Below are positions 7,671 through 16,085 of a stretch of 64,000 bases of DNA, piece by piece; the first letter of the stretch is position 1, and the number at the start of each line of letters is the position of its first letter. Location of the stretch: NCBI RefSeq assembly GCF_029094505.1, contig NZ_CP119108.1, positions 2,604,001 through 2,668,000 on the forward strand, written 5' to 3'. The DNA comes from Microbacterium horticulturae. Lineage in GTDB: Bacteria > Actinomycetota > Actinomycetes > Actinomycetales > Microbacteriaceae. Below the pieces are notes generated by a model that saw only the letters and a program-made list of their open reading frames with translations, did no database searches and was not told where the DNA came from. Made by a program: the position numbers and the translations under genes.

Positions 7671-9058
7671 CCTCTCCGGGCGGGGCCGACGGTGCAGACA
7701 GCACCGAGACCCTGACCCGCCTGCGTGACGCCCTGGGCGACCGGGTCGACACCTCCCCCGACGCGCTGAGCGCGGCACGCGCCGACAAGTCGGGCCACGC
7801 CGCGCCCGGCACTCCGCTGGCGGTCGTGCACGCGGCATCCATCGCCGACGTCCAGGCCGTCCTGCGCATCGCGACCGCCACCGGCGCGCCCGTCGTGCCC
7901 CGCGGCGCCGGCACGGGACTGGCGGGCGGCGCCAACACCGGCACCGGCGAGATCGCGCTCTCGCTGCGCGGGATGAACAGCATCCTCGAGGTGCGCCCCG
8001 ACGACCTGCTGGCCGTCGTCGAGCCCGGCATCCTCAACGCCGACCTCAACGACGCGCTCCATCCGTACGGGGTGTGGTGGGCGCCCGACCCGGCCAGCCG
8101 CGCGATCTCGACGGTCGGCGGCAACATCGCCACCGGCGCCGGCGGCCTGCTGTGCGCGAAGTACGGTGTCGTCCGCGACGCGGTGCTGGCACTCGACGTC
8201 GTGCTGGCCGACGGCCGCCTCATCCACACCGGACACCGCAGCGTCAAGGGCGTGACCGGACTCGACCTGACCAGCCTTTTCATCGGCTCGGAGGGCGTGC
8301 TGGGGGTCGTCGTCGGCGCGACCCTCAAGCTGCGCCGCCTCGTCCCCGGTCAGGTCCGCACGCTCGCCGCGGTCTTCCCCGACGTGCGCGCCGCCGCCGC
8401 CGCCTCCGCGGCGGTCACTGCGGCCGGTCTGCAGCCGTCGGTGATGGAACTGATGGATGCCACATGCCTGGCCGCCGCGCACCGGCTGCTGCAGTTGGAT
8501 CCGCCCGCCGGCGGTGCCCAGCTCACGGTGCAGACCGATGGCGCGACCTCCGCCGACGAGGCCACCGCCATCGCGCAGGTCCTGTGTGACGCCGGCGGCA
8601 CCGTCGAGATGTCGCGCGACGAAGCCGAGGGCGAGAGGCTCCTGCAGATCCGCCGGTCGATGCATCCGGCGATGGAGACACTCGGCACCACGCTCATCGA
8701 AGACGTGTCGGTGCCGCGCAGCCGACTTGCCGAGATGTTCGACGAGATAGCGCGCGTCGAACGCGAGCACGGTGTGGCCATTCCGACCGTCGCGCACGCG
8801 GGCGACGGCAACCTGCACCCCAACTTCATCTTCGACGGGCCCGAGGTGCCACAGCGCATCTGGGCCGCAGCCGACGATCTCTTCCGCGCCGCGCTGCGCC
8901 TGGGCGGCACCCTCACCGGCGAGCACGGCATCGGCGTGCTCAAGAGCAGGTGGCTGGCCGCCGAGCTCGGCGACGACCAGTGGGAGCTCCAGCGGCGCAT
9001 CAAAGACGTCTTCGACCCCCAGGGGATCCTCAACCCCGGAAAGGTGTTCGCACCATGA
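7667..9058 (+). CDS. FAD-linked oxidase, GlcD/D-lactate dehydrogenase type
   Basis: 463 residues. The N-terminal FAD-binding PCMH domain has the pyrophosphate loop PRGAGTGLAGGANT near residue 81 and the TVGGNIATGAGG segment near 148. The C-terminal domain carries HAGDGNLHPNFI and EHGIGVLKSRW, typical of glycolate oxidase subunit D and D-2-hydroxyacid dehydrogenases. It should oxidise a 2-hydroxyacid such as glycolate or D-lactate to the 2-keto acid. No GlcE or GlcF partner adjoins it, so it probably acts alone. The ATG overlaps the previous stop. Confidence 0.9.
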   Translation: MTSPGGADGADSTETLTRLRDALGDRVDTSPDALSAARADKSGHAAPGTPLAVVHAASIADVQAVLRIATATGAPVVPRGAGTGLAGGANTGTGEIALSLRGMNSILEVRPDDLLAVVEPGILNADLNDALHPYGVWWAPDPASRAISTVGGNIATGAGGLLCAKYGVVRDAVLALDVVLADGRLIHTGHRSVKGVTGLDLTSLFIGSEGVLGVVVGATLKLRRLVPGQVRTLAAVFPDVRAAAAASAAVTAAGLQPSVMELMDATCLAAAHRLLQLDPPAGGAQLTVQTDGATSADEATAIAQVLCDAGGTVEMSRDEAEGERLLQIRRSMHPAMETLGTTLIEDVSVPRSRLAEMFDEIARVEREHGVAIPTVAHAGDGNLHPNFIFDGPEVPQRIWAAADDLFRAALRLGGTLTGEHGIGVLKSRWLAAELGDDQWELQRRIKDVFDPQGILNPGKVFAP

Positions 9059-9495
9059 CCGCCAAGATCCATGTCAGCGCCGCTGTCGTGATGGATGCCG
9101 GGGGCCGTGCGCTCCTGGTCCGAAAACGTGACACCGCCTACTTCATGCAGCCGGGCGGCAAGCCCGAGCCGGGCGAGAACCCGGTGCAGACGCTCATTCG
9201 CGAACTGAAGGAGGAGCTCGGCGTGCGGGTGCGCGCCGGCGCGCTGCGCAAACTGGGCCGGTTCCACGCCGCGGCGGCCAACGAGGCAGGCCACGACGTG
9301 ATCGCCGATGCGTTCAGCCTGCACCTGGCCCCCGCGGCCGTGCGTCCGGCCGCCGAGATCGACGAGGCCCGCTGGGTCACCGCCGATCAGCTCGAGACGC
9401 TTCAGGTCGCACCGCTGAGCCGCGACATCCTTCTCCCCCTCGTCTGGCGGGCACGGCACACGAGCAGCGGACCGATCGTCGTGCCCGCGCTCTGA
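9055..9495 (+). CDS. NUDIX hydrolase
   Basis: 146 residues with a full Nudix box (GGKPEPGENP then RELKEELGV, about residues 38-60), whose glutamates bind the catalytic metal. The protein begins IHVSAAVVMDAGGRALLVRK, resembling small house-cleaning Nudix enzymes that hydrolyse nucleoside diphosphate derivatives. ATG overlaps the oxidase stop (ATGA). Substrate unknown; link to the oxidase is by operon only. Confidence 0.9.
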   Translation: MTAKIHVSAAVVMDAGGRALLVRKRDTAYFMQPGGKPEPGENPVQTLIRELKEELGVRVRAGALRKLGRFHAAAANEAGHDVIADAFSLHLAPAAVRPAAEIDEARWVTADQLETLQVAPLSRDILLPLVWRARHTSSGPIVVPAL

Positions 9496-9511
9496 GCCGC
9501 GGCATCCCGCT

Positions 9512-9600
9512 CCTCGCCCGAGGCGAGGGGAAGGGACGAGGCGAGGACCGGAATGCGACTTCTGGCCCTCGCCTCCGCAGATCTCCTCGCCCGAGGCGAA
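9512..9600. terminator. Multiple-hairpin region between convergent genes
   Basis: Between the converging NUDIX and nagB stops. CCTCGCC-cga-GGCGAGG (9512-9528) is nearly repeated at 9585-9601, and GAGGCGAGG (9538-9546) pairs with CCTCGCCTC (9567-9575). No T-tract. Probably a bidirectional stop for transcription. Confidence 0.5.
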
Positions 9601-9634
9601 GGCGAAGAGAAAAGGGTCTCTGCCGCCCTGCCTC

Positions 9635-10414
9635 TTACAGCCCCTGCCAGGCGGGCTTGTTCTCCCAGGTGTAGCGGTAGTAGTCGGCGAAGCGCAGACG
9701 TGACGCCGCCGCCTCGTCCACCACGACGCTCACACGCGGGTGCAGCTGAATGGCCGACCCCGGCACCGACGCGGTGACCGGGCCCTCCACAGCGCCGGCC
9801 ACGGCCTGCGCCTTTCCCTCGCCGAAGGCCAGCAGCACGAGGTGGCGGGCGTGCAGGATCGTGCCGAGCCCCTGCGTGATGCAGTGCGTCGGCACCTGGT
9901 CGATCGAGTCGAAGAAGCGCGCGTTGTCGCGCTTGGTCTGCTCGGTGAGCGTCTTCACGCGCGTGGACGACGCGAACGATGACCCCGGCTCGTTGAACCC
10001 GATGTGCCCATCGGTGCCGATGCCCAGGATCTGCAGCTCGACACCGCCGGCAGCGGCGATGGCCCGCTCGTAGTCGTCGCCCGCGTGCTCGATCGTCTCC
10101 AGCGCCCCGTTCGGCGTGTGGATGCGCTCGGGGGTGAGGCCGAGGGGCTCGACGACCTCGCGCCGGATCACGTTGCGATAGCTTTCGGGATGCTGCGGGT
10201 CGATGCCCACGTACTCGTCGAGCGCGAACCCCCGCACCCGCGACACGTCGACGCCCTCCAGCCGGGGGCGCAGCGCCTCGTACACCGGCAGCGGTGTGGA
10301 ACCGGTCGCCAGGCCCAGCACCACCTCGGGGTCGGCCGCGATGAGCGACGCGATCTCATCGGCGACGAGTGCGCCGGCCGCCGCGGCGTCGGGAACGATG
10401 ATCACTTCAGCCAT
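9635..10414 (-). CDS. nagB: Glucosamine-6-phosphate deaminase
   Basis: 259 residues, the usual length. Motifs: LATGSTPLPVYEAL near residue 36, the catalytic-loop region FALDEYVGI...HPESY, and GIGTDGHIGFNEPGSSF, which holds the catalytic Asp-His pair. It converts glucosamine-6-phosphate to fructose-6-phosphate and ammonia in the cytoplasm. It is the last gene of the amino-sugar operon; its ATG lies 8 bases inside the end of the ROK kinase gene. No nagA (deacetylase) lies in the visible operon. An upstream in-frame extension exists but ATG 10414 fits the family N-terminus (MAEVIIVPDA). Confidence 0.96.
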   Translation of the reverse strand: MAEVIIVPDAAAAGALVADEIASLIAADPEVVLGLATGSTPLPVYEALRPRLEGVDVSRVRGFALDEYVGIDPQHPESYRNVIRREVVEPLGLTPERIHTPNGALETIEHAGDDYERAIAAAGGVELQILGIGTDGHIGFNEPGSSFASSTRVKTLTEQTKRDNARFFDSIDQVPTHCITQGLGTILHARHLVLLAFGEGKAQAVAGAVEGPVTASVPGSAIQLHPRVSVVVDEAAASRLRFADYYRYTWENKPAWQGL

Positions 10415-11339
10415 GCTTGACAGTCTCCCTTGTTTCCGGTGCGCTCGTCGACCCCACCAGCGCCGCGCCGAGCGCGGCGGCCGGCGACCCCGACGGCAGA
10501 AGCTGGATCCGACGCACCAACCCCAGCGAGCGCATGAAATCGGATGCCGCGGCACTTGCTTCCAGTTCGGCGGCGACGCCGCCCAGCAGCCGGTCGCCCA
10601 GGCCGCTGAGGCCGCCGCCGATGACGACGACGTCGACATCGGCGGTGAGCACGAGGATCCGCACGGCGGCGGCCACGCCGGCCATCAGCCCGCTGCGCAG
10701 CTCGACCGCACGGGCGTCGCCCGCGTCCGCGGCATCCAGCATGTCCACCACGGGAAGGGGTGAAGGCCTGCCCCATCGACGCGCGATCGCCGCGCCGCCC
10801 GACAGCGCCTCAACGCAGCCGCGCTGTCCGCATGTGCACGCCGGCCCTCGCGGGTCGACGGCGATGTGCCCCACCTCGCCGGCGGTGCCGTGCGCGCCGC
10901 GCCACAGAACGCCGTCGCTGACGATCCCCGCGGCGATGCCGGTGCCCAGGTTCAGGTAGGCCATCGTGCCGCCGGCCGCGCCGCGCAGGGCATCGGCCCC
11001 CAGGGCAGCCGCCTTCACGTCGTTCTCCACGCCCACGGGCACGCCCAGTCGAGGGCCGACCGCGGCCGCCAGGTCGAAGTCGGCGATGCCCAGGTTCACC
11101 GCGTGCAGAACGTGGGTCGATCCCGGATGCACCTGCCCCGGCATCCCGACCCCGACCGAGGTGATCGCACCGCGGTCCACGCCCGTCGCCACCAGTGCGT
11201 CGACCGCATCCAGCACGGTGCGCGCGACGCCGTCGGGTCCCCACCCGGTGGCCAGGCGGACCCGCCCGGCCAGCGTGCCGTGCGCGTCGACCGCGACCGC
11301 GTCGGTCTTGGTGCCGCCGATGTCCAACCCGAGTCTCAT
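10407..11339 (-). CDS. ROK-family sugar kinase (probable N-acetylglucosamine or glucosamine kinase)
   Basis: 310 residues. N-terminal phosphate loop LDIGGTKTDAVAVD, the acidic catalytic region VENDVKAAALGA near residue 105, and the ROK zinc site GHIAVDPRGPACTCGQRGC. These are the defining features of ROK sugar kinases. Placement between the importer permease and nagB suggests that it phosphorylates the imported amino sugar to feed NagB. Start chosen at ATG 11339 (MRLGLDIGG), as the motif normally lies at the extreme N-terminus. Confidence 0.92.
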   Translation of the reverse strand: MRLGLDIGGTKTDAVAVDAHGTLAGRVRLATGWGPDGVARTVLDAVDALVATGVDRGAITSVGVGMPGQVHPGSTHVLHAVNLGIADFDLAAAVGPRLGVPVGVENDVKAAALGADALRGAAGGTMAYLNLGTGIAAGIVSDGVLWRGAHGTAGEVGHIAVDPRGPACTCGQRGCVEALSGGAAIARRWGRPSPLPVVDMLDAADAGDARAVELRSGLMAGVAAAVRILVLTADVDVVVIGGGLSGLGDRLLGGVAAELEASAAASDFMRSLGLVRRIQLLPSGSPAAALGAALVGSTSAPETRETVKHG

Positions 11340-11382
11340 CGGCCGTCCTCCCCATGGGAGGCGGCTGTCGTCCTGCCGCACA

Positions 11383-12279
11383 TCAGCCCTTGACCGCCCC
11401 TGCCGACATGCCCGTCACCAGATGCCGCTGGATGATCAGGAACAGCACGACCACCGGCAGCGAGAACAGCACCGACGCCGCCATCTGACCGCCGTAGTCG
11501 ACGGGCTGGTTGGGGATCGCGAAACCCGCGAGCCACACCGGCAGCGTGTACATCGTGGTGTCCTTCATGAACGTGAACGCGAGGATGTACTCGTTCCACG
11601 CCGTGATGAACCCGAAGATGCTCGTGGAGATGAGGCCCGGCACCACGAGCGGGAACAGGATCCGCCACAGAATGCTCCAGGTGCCGGCCCCGTCCACCAT
11701 CGCCGCCTCCTCGACCTCGACCGGGATCGAGACGAAGAAGCCGCGCAATGACCAGATGGAGAACGGCAGCACCGCGGCGACATACGCCAGGATCAGGCCG
11801 ATGTATTTGTTGAGCAGACCCAGGTCGTTGAAGATAAGGAACTGCGGAATCAGCAGCGCCGCACCCGGGAGCATCTGCACCGCGAGGATCATCACCATGA
11901 TCGTGCGGCGCCCCTTGAACCGGAACCGGCTGAGGGCCGCGGACGCGAACAGGGCGATCAGCAGGGCGAAGACGATGGCGGTGAACACGACCACGACGCT
12001 GTTGCGCAGGTTCAGCAGGAAGTCCGTCTTCGACACCGCGTTGACGAAGTTCACCATGGTGGGGTGCAGCGGGATGAACTGCGGATCGGGGGTCATGACG
12101 TCCGCCCGCGGCTTGAACGACGTGATCACCATCCAGTAGACCGGGAAGATCCAGATGACGGAGAACACGAGCGCCACGATCGTGGCACCGGTGCGGCGTC
12201 GGGGGCGGGAGCGGCGCCCGACCGGGGCGGTCCCTGAGGGGGTGACGACGGCTTGCGTCTCGCTGACGGTGGCGCTCAC
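11383..12279 (-). CDS. Carbohydrate ABC transporter permease, second subunit (MalG type)
   Basis: 298 residues, six hydrophobic helices, with the EAA loop EVEEAAMVDGAGTWSILWRILFPLV near residue 195 (the ATPase docking loop). The GTG start at 12279 overlaps the stop of the upstream permease (GTGA). Partner of the 12276-13256 permease in the amino-sugar importer. Longer in-frame reading exists upstream but runs through the previous permease. Confidence 0.93.
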   Translation of the reverse strand: MSATVSETQAVVTPSGTAPVGRRSRPRRRTGATIVALVFSVIWIFPVYWMVITSFKPRADVMTPDPQFIPLHPTMVNFVNAVSKTDFLLNLRNSVVVVFTAIVFALLIALFASAALSRFRFKGRRTIMVMILAVQMLPGAALLIPQFLIFNDLGLLNKYIGLILAYVAAVLPFSIWSLRGFFVSIPVEVEEAAMVDGAGTWSILWRILFPLVVPGLISTSIFGFITAWNEYILAFTFMKDTTMYTLPVWLAGFAIPNQPVDYGGQMAASVLFSLPVVVLFLIIQRHLVTGMSAGAVKG

Positions 12280-13256
12280 AGGTCTTCTCCCGAACGAAGC
12301 AGGCTCCGGATGTAGAAGCCGCTGATGATCATGAGCATGACGGTCGTCACGACCGCGATCGCCGCGCCGCTGCCGACCTTGAACTGGTTGAACGCGACCA
12401 GGTACGACCAGATGCCGAGGGTCGCGGTGCCGTTGTCGGGACCGCCCTGCGTCGTCAGCCAGATCTGGTTGAACACGTTGAAGTCCCAGATGATCGACAG
12501 GACCGCGATCAGCAGGATCGTCGGCTTCAGTGCGTTCAGGATGACGGAGAAGTAGATGCGCCACTCACCGGCACCGTCGATGCGGGCCGCTTCGATGAGC
12601 GAGCCGTCGACCTGGGTCTGGGCGGCGTAGGTGGTGAGCGCGATGAACGGCACGGCCTGCCAGACCACCAGCATCCAGATGTTGATCAGTGCCAGCGGAG
12701 TGCTGTTCCACCACGAGAGGTCGGTCTGGTCGCCGAAGATGCGCAGCTGCGTGATCATCCAGTTGATCACGCCGTAGCCGGGCTGGAAGAGCCAGCCCCA
12801 CACTTGGGCGGATGCCACGTTCGGCATGCCCCACGCGAAGATGAGGACGATCGTCACGACGTACCGCATCACCGTGCCCAGCTTGGTCATGAGGTGCGAG
12901 ACGCCGATGCCGATCACGAGGCTGCCGAGGACCATGGCCGCCGTGAACAGCAGCGTGAGAATCGTCGAGTGCCAGAACTGGCTGTCGGTGAAGATGTCGA
13001 TGTACTGCTGGAACCCGACGCCGTTGTACTCGCCCGTGAACAGCGTGCGCCGATCGTAGTCGGTGAACGAGGTGTAGACGAGGAACACGATCGGCGCCAC
13101 GATGAGCGCGAGGATCACGATCCCGGCGGGCGAGAGCAGCCACAGCGGGGCGAATCGCGACTGCTTGGTGTATTGGCGAGGGGGCCGTGGCCGCCGCCCG
13201 CGCGGGGCGGCGGCCACTCCCTCACCTGCGACGATGGTCGCGGGAGAGGTGCTCAT
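12276..13256 (-). CDS. Carbohydrate ABC transporter permease, first subunit (MalF type)
   Basis: 326 residues. Basic N-terminus to about residue 32, then a helix LWLLSPAGIVILALIVAPIVFLVY and five more. EAA loop LIEAARIDGAGEWRIYFSVIL near residue 225. It lies 30 bases after the binding-protein gene and forms the channel with the next permease. CUT1 family; no ATPase gene in the operon, so a shared MsiK-like ATPase is assumed. Confidence 0.94.
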   Translation of the reverse strand: MSTSPATIVAGEGVAAAPRGRRPRPPRQYTKQSRFAPLWLLSPAGIVILALIVAPIVFLVYTSFTDYDRRTLFTGEYNGVGFQQYIDIFTDSQFWHSTILTLLFTAAMVLGSLVIGIGVSHLMTKLGTVMRYVVTIVLIFAWGMPNVASAQVWGWLFQPGYGVINWMITQLRIFGDQTDLSWWNSTPLALINIWMLVVWQAVPFIALTTYAAQTQVDGSLIEAARIDGAGEWRIYFSVILNALKPTILLIAVLSIIWDFNVFNQIWLTTQGGPDNGTATLGIWSYLVAFNQFKVGSGAAIAVVTTVMLMIISGFYIRSLLRSGEDL

Positions 13257-13286
13257 TGCTTCTTTTCGTCGAAGGCGGACGGGTTA

Positions 13287-14624
13287 CTACTGGTTCAGCG
13301 TGGAGTTGACGGTGTCATCCCACGACGTCGCCGCGTCGGCAGGCGACTTGGCGCCCGAGGCGACCGACTGGAAGAACTGCTTCATGCCGGGGTCCTCCAG
13401 AGTGGCCCAGTTGCCCGAGGCAGGGGTCGCCTTCGAGTTCTCGGCAGCCTGGAAGAACGCGGTCTGCTGCTCGGTCAGGGTGCCCCCGTCGAGCGCAGCC
13501 TTGCGCGCCTCGTCGCTGTTCGGGATCCAGCCGTCCTTGACGACGTTGGTCTTCTGGATCTCGGGGCTGGCCGCGATCTTCACCCAGTAGCGTGCGAGCT
13601 CCTGCTGCTGGCTCTTGACGGCGATGCCCCAGTCGGAGCCCGCCAGCATGACCGGCTGCGTCTTGCCCGACGCGCCCGGCATCGCGAAGGTACCCAGATC
13701 ATCGGTCGTGATCTTCGGGTTCGCCTTGGAGATCGCGCCGATCTCCCAGTTGTTGCCGATGATCGCGCTGGTCTTGCCGTCGGCGAACACCTGGTCCTGG
13801 TCGGGCTTGTCGGTGTTCAGCGTCTGGCTGGCCTTCGACGAGTAGGTGTTCTGGAAGGTCTTCCACTCGCTCAGGCCCGACTGCGCCTCAGAGCTGGAGA
13901 AGCCCGAGACCCATTTGCCGTCCTTCTGCGTGGCGATGTCTCCACCGGCATCCCAGATCCACTGCATGCCGGCGTACCAGTACTGCCCCGGCAGGTAGAA
14001 CGACGAGAAGTCGCTCGCCGGGTTCTTGGCCTTGACCTTGTCGAGGTCGGCCTTGAGCTCGTCGTACGAGGTCGGCGCCGCGGTCACGCCCGCATCGGAC
14101 CAGGTCTTCTTGTTGTAGATGACCGTGCGGGTCGCGCCGAACGACGGGACGGCGTACAGCTTGCCGTCGACCATGGCCGGGTCGACGAGGCCGCCGAGCC
14201 AGGTCTGGCCCTGCGCGAAGGCGTCCTTGTACGCGGTCAGGTCTGCCAAGCCGCCGCTGGCCGCGAACGTCGAGACCTGCGTGTTGCCGATGTCGATGAC
14301 GTCGGGCGGCGTGTCGGTGGCGAGGGCCGTCGTGATCTTGGTCGCGATGTCCTTCCACTGCTGCGTCTCGACCTTGACCTTCGCGCCGGTGTCGGCCTCG
14401 AACTTCTTGTTGATGGCCGCGAGCGTGTCGTCCGACAGGTCGCCGGTCATCGACCAGACGGTGAGGGTCTTGCCCGCGCCGTCGGGCGCCGCGATCGTGC
14501 CGGCCTTCGAGGTGTCGTCGCCACCGGCGTTGTTGTTTCCGTTGCCGCCGCTCGAGCACGCGCTGAGCGCGAGCGCGGCAGCGATGCCGGCGGCTCCGAC
14601 CGCGACGATGCGTGATGTGCGCAT
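13287..14624 (-). CDS. Extracellular sugar-binding lipoprotein (amino-sugar importer)
   Basis: 445 residues, signal peptide with LSAC lipobox (Cys about residue 23), then a Gly/Asn-rich linker. The mature protein is a family 1 solute-binding protein (TLTVWSMTG, IYNKKTWSDAGV, WGIAVKS). AAGGAGACAG ribosome site before the ATG. The neighbours ROK kinase and nagB argue for N-acetylglucosamine, glucosamine or a short chitin oligomer as ligand, comparable with NgcE or DasA of streptomycetes; that assignment is by context only. Confidence 0.92.
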   Translation of the reverse strand: MRTSRIVAVGAAGIAAALALSACSSGGNGNNNAGGDDTSKAGTIAAPDGAGKTLTVWSMTGDLSDDTLAAINKKFEADTGAKVKVETQQWKDIATKITTALATDTPPDVIDIGNTQVSTFAASGGLADLTAYKDAFAQGQTWLGGLVDPAMVDGKLYAVPSFGATRTVIYNKKTWSDAGVTAAPTSYDELKADLDKVKAKNPASDFSSFYLPGQYWYAGMQWIWDAGGDIATQKDGKWVSGFSSSEAQSGLSEWKTFQNTYSSKASQTLNTDKPDQDQVFADGKTSAIIGNNWEIGAISKANPKITTDDLGTFAMPGASGKTQPVMLAGSDWGIAVKSQQQELARYWVKIAASPEIQKTNVVKDGWIPNSDEARKAALDGGTLTEQQTAFFQAAENSKATPASGNWATLEDPGMKQFFQSVASGAKSPADAATSWDDTVNSTLNQ

Positions 14625-14665
14625 TCTGTCTCCTTGTTTCTCTGCTTCTCTTGGTGAGGGTGGGA

Positions 14666-14684
14666 AGGTCGGGTGACCTACCCG
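14666..14684. promoter_or_regulatory. Overlapping inverted repeats before binding-protein gene
   Basis: AGGTC-gggt-GACCT and CGGGT-gacct-ACCCG overlap in the 91-bp gap between the ROK repressor and the binding-protein gene. Could be an operator or a weak attenuating hairpin; no further evidence. Confidence 0.35.
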
Positions 14685-14715
14685 GGGGAATGATGGGATG
14701 CCGGTGGCGCTGTTG

Positions 14716-15900
14716 CTACGACACCCCGAGTTGTGCGGACAAGACCATGACCGCGGCGCCGCGCAGGACGATGTCTTCGCCCTGTGCGGTCATGCGCACC
14801 CGGATGCCCTCGTGGATCTTCGCGAGGGTCCGGGTCCGTAACGTCTCGGCGGTGGCCGCGGCGAACGGCCCGTCGAGGAGATCTGCGGGGCCGGAGAGGA
14901 TGACCTCCGACAGGTCGAGCGCGCCCACAACGGGCGCCAGGGCGATGCCGAGCCGCTCTCCGGCGTCGCGCAGGACGTCGTCGTGCGGCGCCGCGGCTTC
15001 GGCCAGTCGCGTGGTGAGCGAGGGCACCGAGATCCAGGCCTCGAGACAGCCGACCTTGCCGCAGGAGCATTTCGGCCCGCCGTCGGTCGCGACCGTGACG
15101 TGCCCGATCTCACCGGCGGCGAAGCGGCTGCCGATCATCGGGCGTCCGCCCGAGAGCAGACCCGAGCCGACGCCGCGGCCCACCTTGACGAGCATGACGT
15201 CGTCGCGCGCGCCGCCGAACGTGTATTCGGCGAGGACAGCCGCGTTGGCGTCGTTGGCGACCACGACGGGCACGTGCAGCACGTCGCGCAGCGCTCCCTC
15301 GAGGTCGAAGCCGTCCAGCCCGAGGTTGGGTGCGGTCACGACCACACCGGCGTCGTCGACGACACCGGGGGTGCCCACTCCGACGCCCAGGACAGGAGCA
15401 TGGCAGTCGTCGACGAGCTCGTGGGCGAAGGCCAGGATCGTTCCGACCACATCGCCGTCGGCGCCGGGATGCGGGATCTCACGACGGACCACGATCGTGC
15501 CGTCGAGGGTGAGCACTCCCCCGACGAACGACGAGGTGCCCGACAGGTCGAGGCCGACGATGCGGTGCCCCTCATGATCGAGATCGACGAGGATCGCCGG
15601 CTTGCCCGGCCGTGAGATCTCGCGCACGCCCCTCTCGGCGACGAAGCCGTCGGCGATGAGCTCTGCGACCAGGTCGGATATCGTCACGCGGGTCAGTCCG
15701 GTCTCACGCGAGAGATCAGCGCGGCTCATAGCGCCGTCGTGGAACAGGGTCTGCAGAACAAGCGAACGGTTGTGGGCGCGGGCGTGCTCGGGAAGCACCT
15801 TGGCGCCGTGACGCGAGTGTCGCACGGCGGTCTTCGATGACGGTTCCGCTCCCGCGCCTGAAGAGGCGGAGGGGCCGCGCTGCACTCCCGTGGTGGACAT
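14716..15900 (-). CDS. ROK-family transcriptional repressor (NagC/XylR type)
   Basis: 394 residues. A winged HTH near residues 45-100 (LQTLFHDGAMSRADLSRETGLTR region) precedes a ROK sugar-kinase fold with LDLSGTSSFVGGVL and the zinc motif GHVTVATDGGPKCSCGKVGCLE. It lacks the usual catalytic phosphate-loop GGT, as repressors do. First gene before the amino-sugar importer, same strand, so it probably represses this operon and is released by an amino-sugar ligand. An inverted repeat overlaps its start, consistent with self-control. Confidence 0.92.
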   Translation of the reverse strand: MSTTGVQRGPSASSGAGAEPSSKTAVRHSRHGAKVLPEHARAHNRSLVLQTLFHDGAMSRADLSRETGLTRVTISDLVAELIADGFVAERGVREISRPGKPAILVDLDHEGHRIVGLDLSGTSSFVGGVLTLDGTIVVRREIPHPGADGDVVGTILAFAHELVDDCHAPVLGVGVGTPGVVDDAGVVVTAPNLGLDGFDLEGALRDVLHVPVVVANDANAAVLAEYTFGGARDDVMLVKVGRGVGSGLLSGGRPMIGSRFAAGEIGHVTVATDGGPKCSCGKVGCLEAWISVPSLTTRLAEAAAPHDDVLRDAGERLGIALAPVVGALDLSEVILSGPADLLDGPFAAATAETLRTRTLAKIHEGIRVRMTAQGEDIVLRGAAVMVLSAQLGVS

Positions 15901-15924
15901 GTTTGTTAGTACACCTTACGAACA
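15900..15924. promoter_or_regulatory. Probable ROK operator overlapping start codon and -10
   Basis: TGTTTGTTAG-tacac-CTTACGAACA: inverted arms match 8 of 10. On the minus strand TTGCGG, 17 bases, TGTACT, 7 bases, ATG is a plausible leaderless promoter, and the repeat covers its -10 and start codon. GCAATATTGC, a perfect 10-bp palindrome, lies at 15946-15955. Confidence 0.5.
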
Positions 15925-16045
15925 CGGGATCCGCAACCCCGCCGCGCAATATTGCATAGCAACTTTACAAAAACGTTACCGATTCTTGATCGGCCCCACA
16001 CCTGTTCCTCAGGCCGCGGCCCCCTTGTCGATCGCCCGCGTCGAT

Positions 16046-16051
16046 TAGCAT
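16046..16051 (+). promoter_or_regulatory. -10 box TAGCAT of L,D-transpeptidase gene
   Basis: TAGCAT overlaps the ATG at 16050, so transcription would begin near 16058 and that ATG cannot be used. Supports the later GTG starts. Confidence 0.45.
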
Positions 16052-16085
16052 GGTGACCGGGGGAACATCACCGGGGGTGGAGTCC

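Noticed and set aside
16050..16085. ATG 16050 as start of the L,D-transpeptidase
   Set aside because: It lies within a likely -10 box (TAGCAT) and has no ribosome site; GTG 16086 or 16077 fit better.
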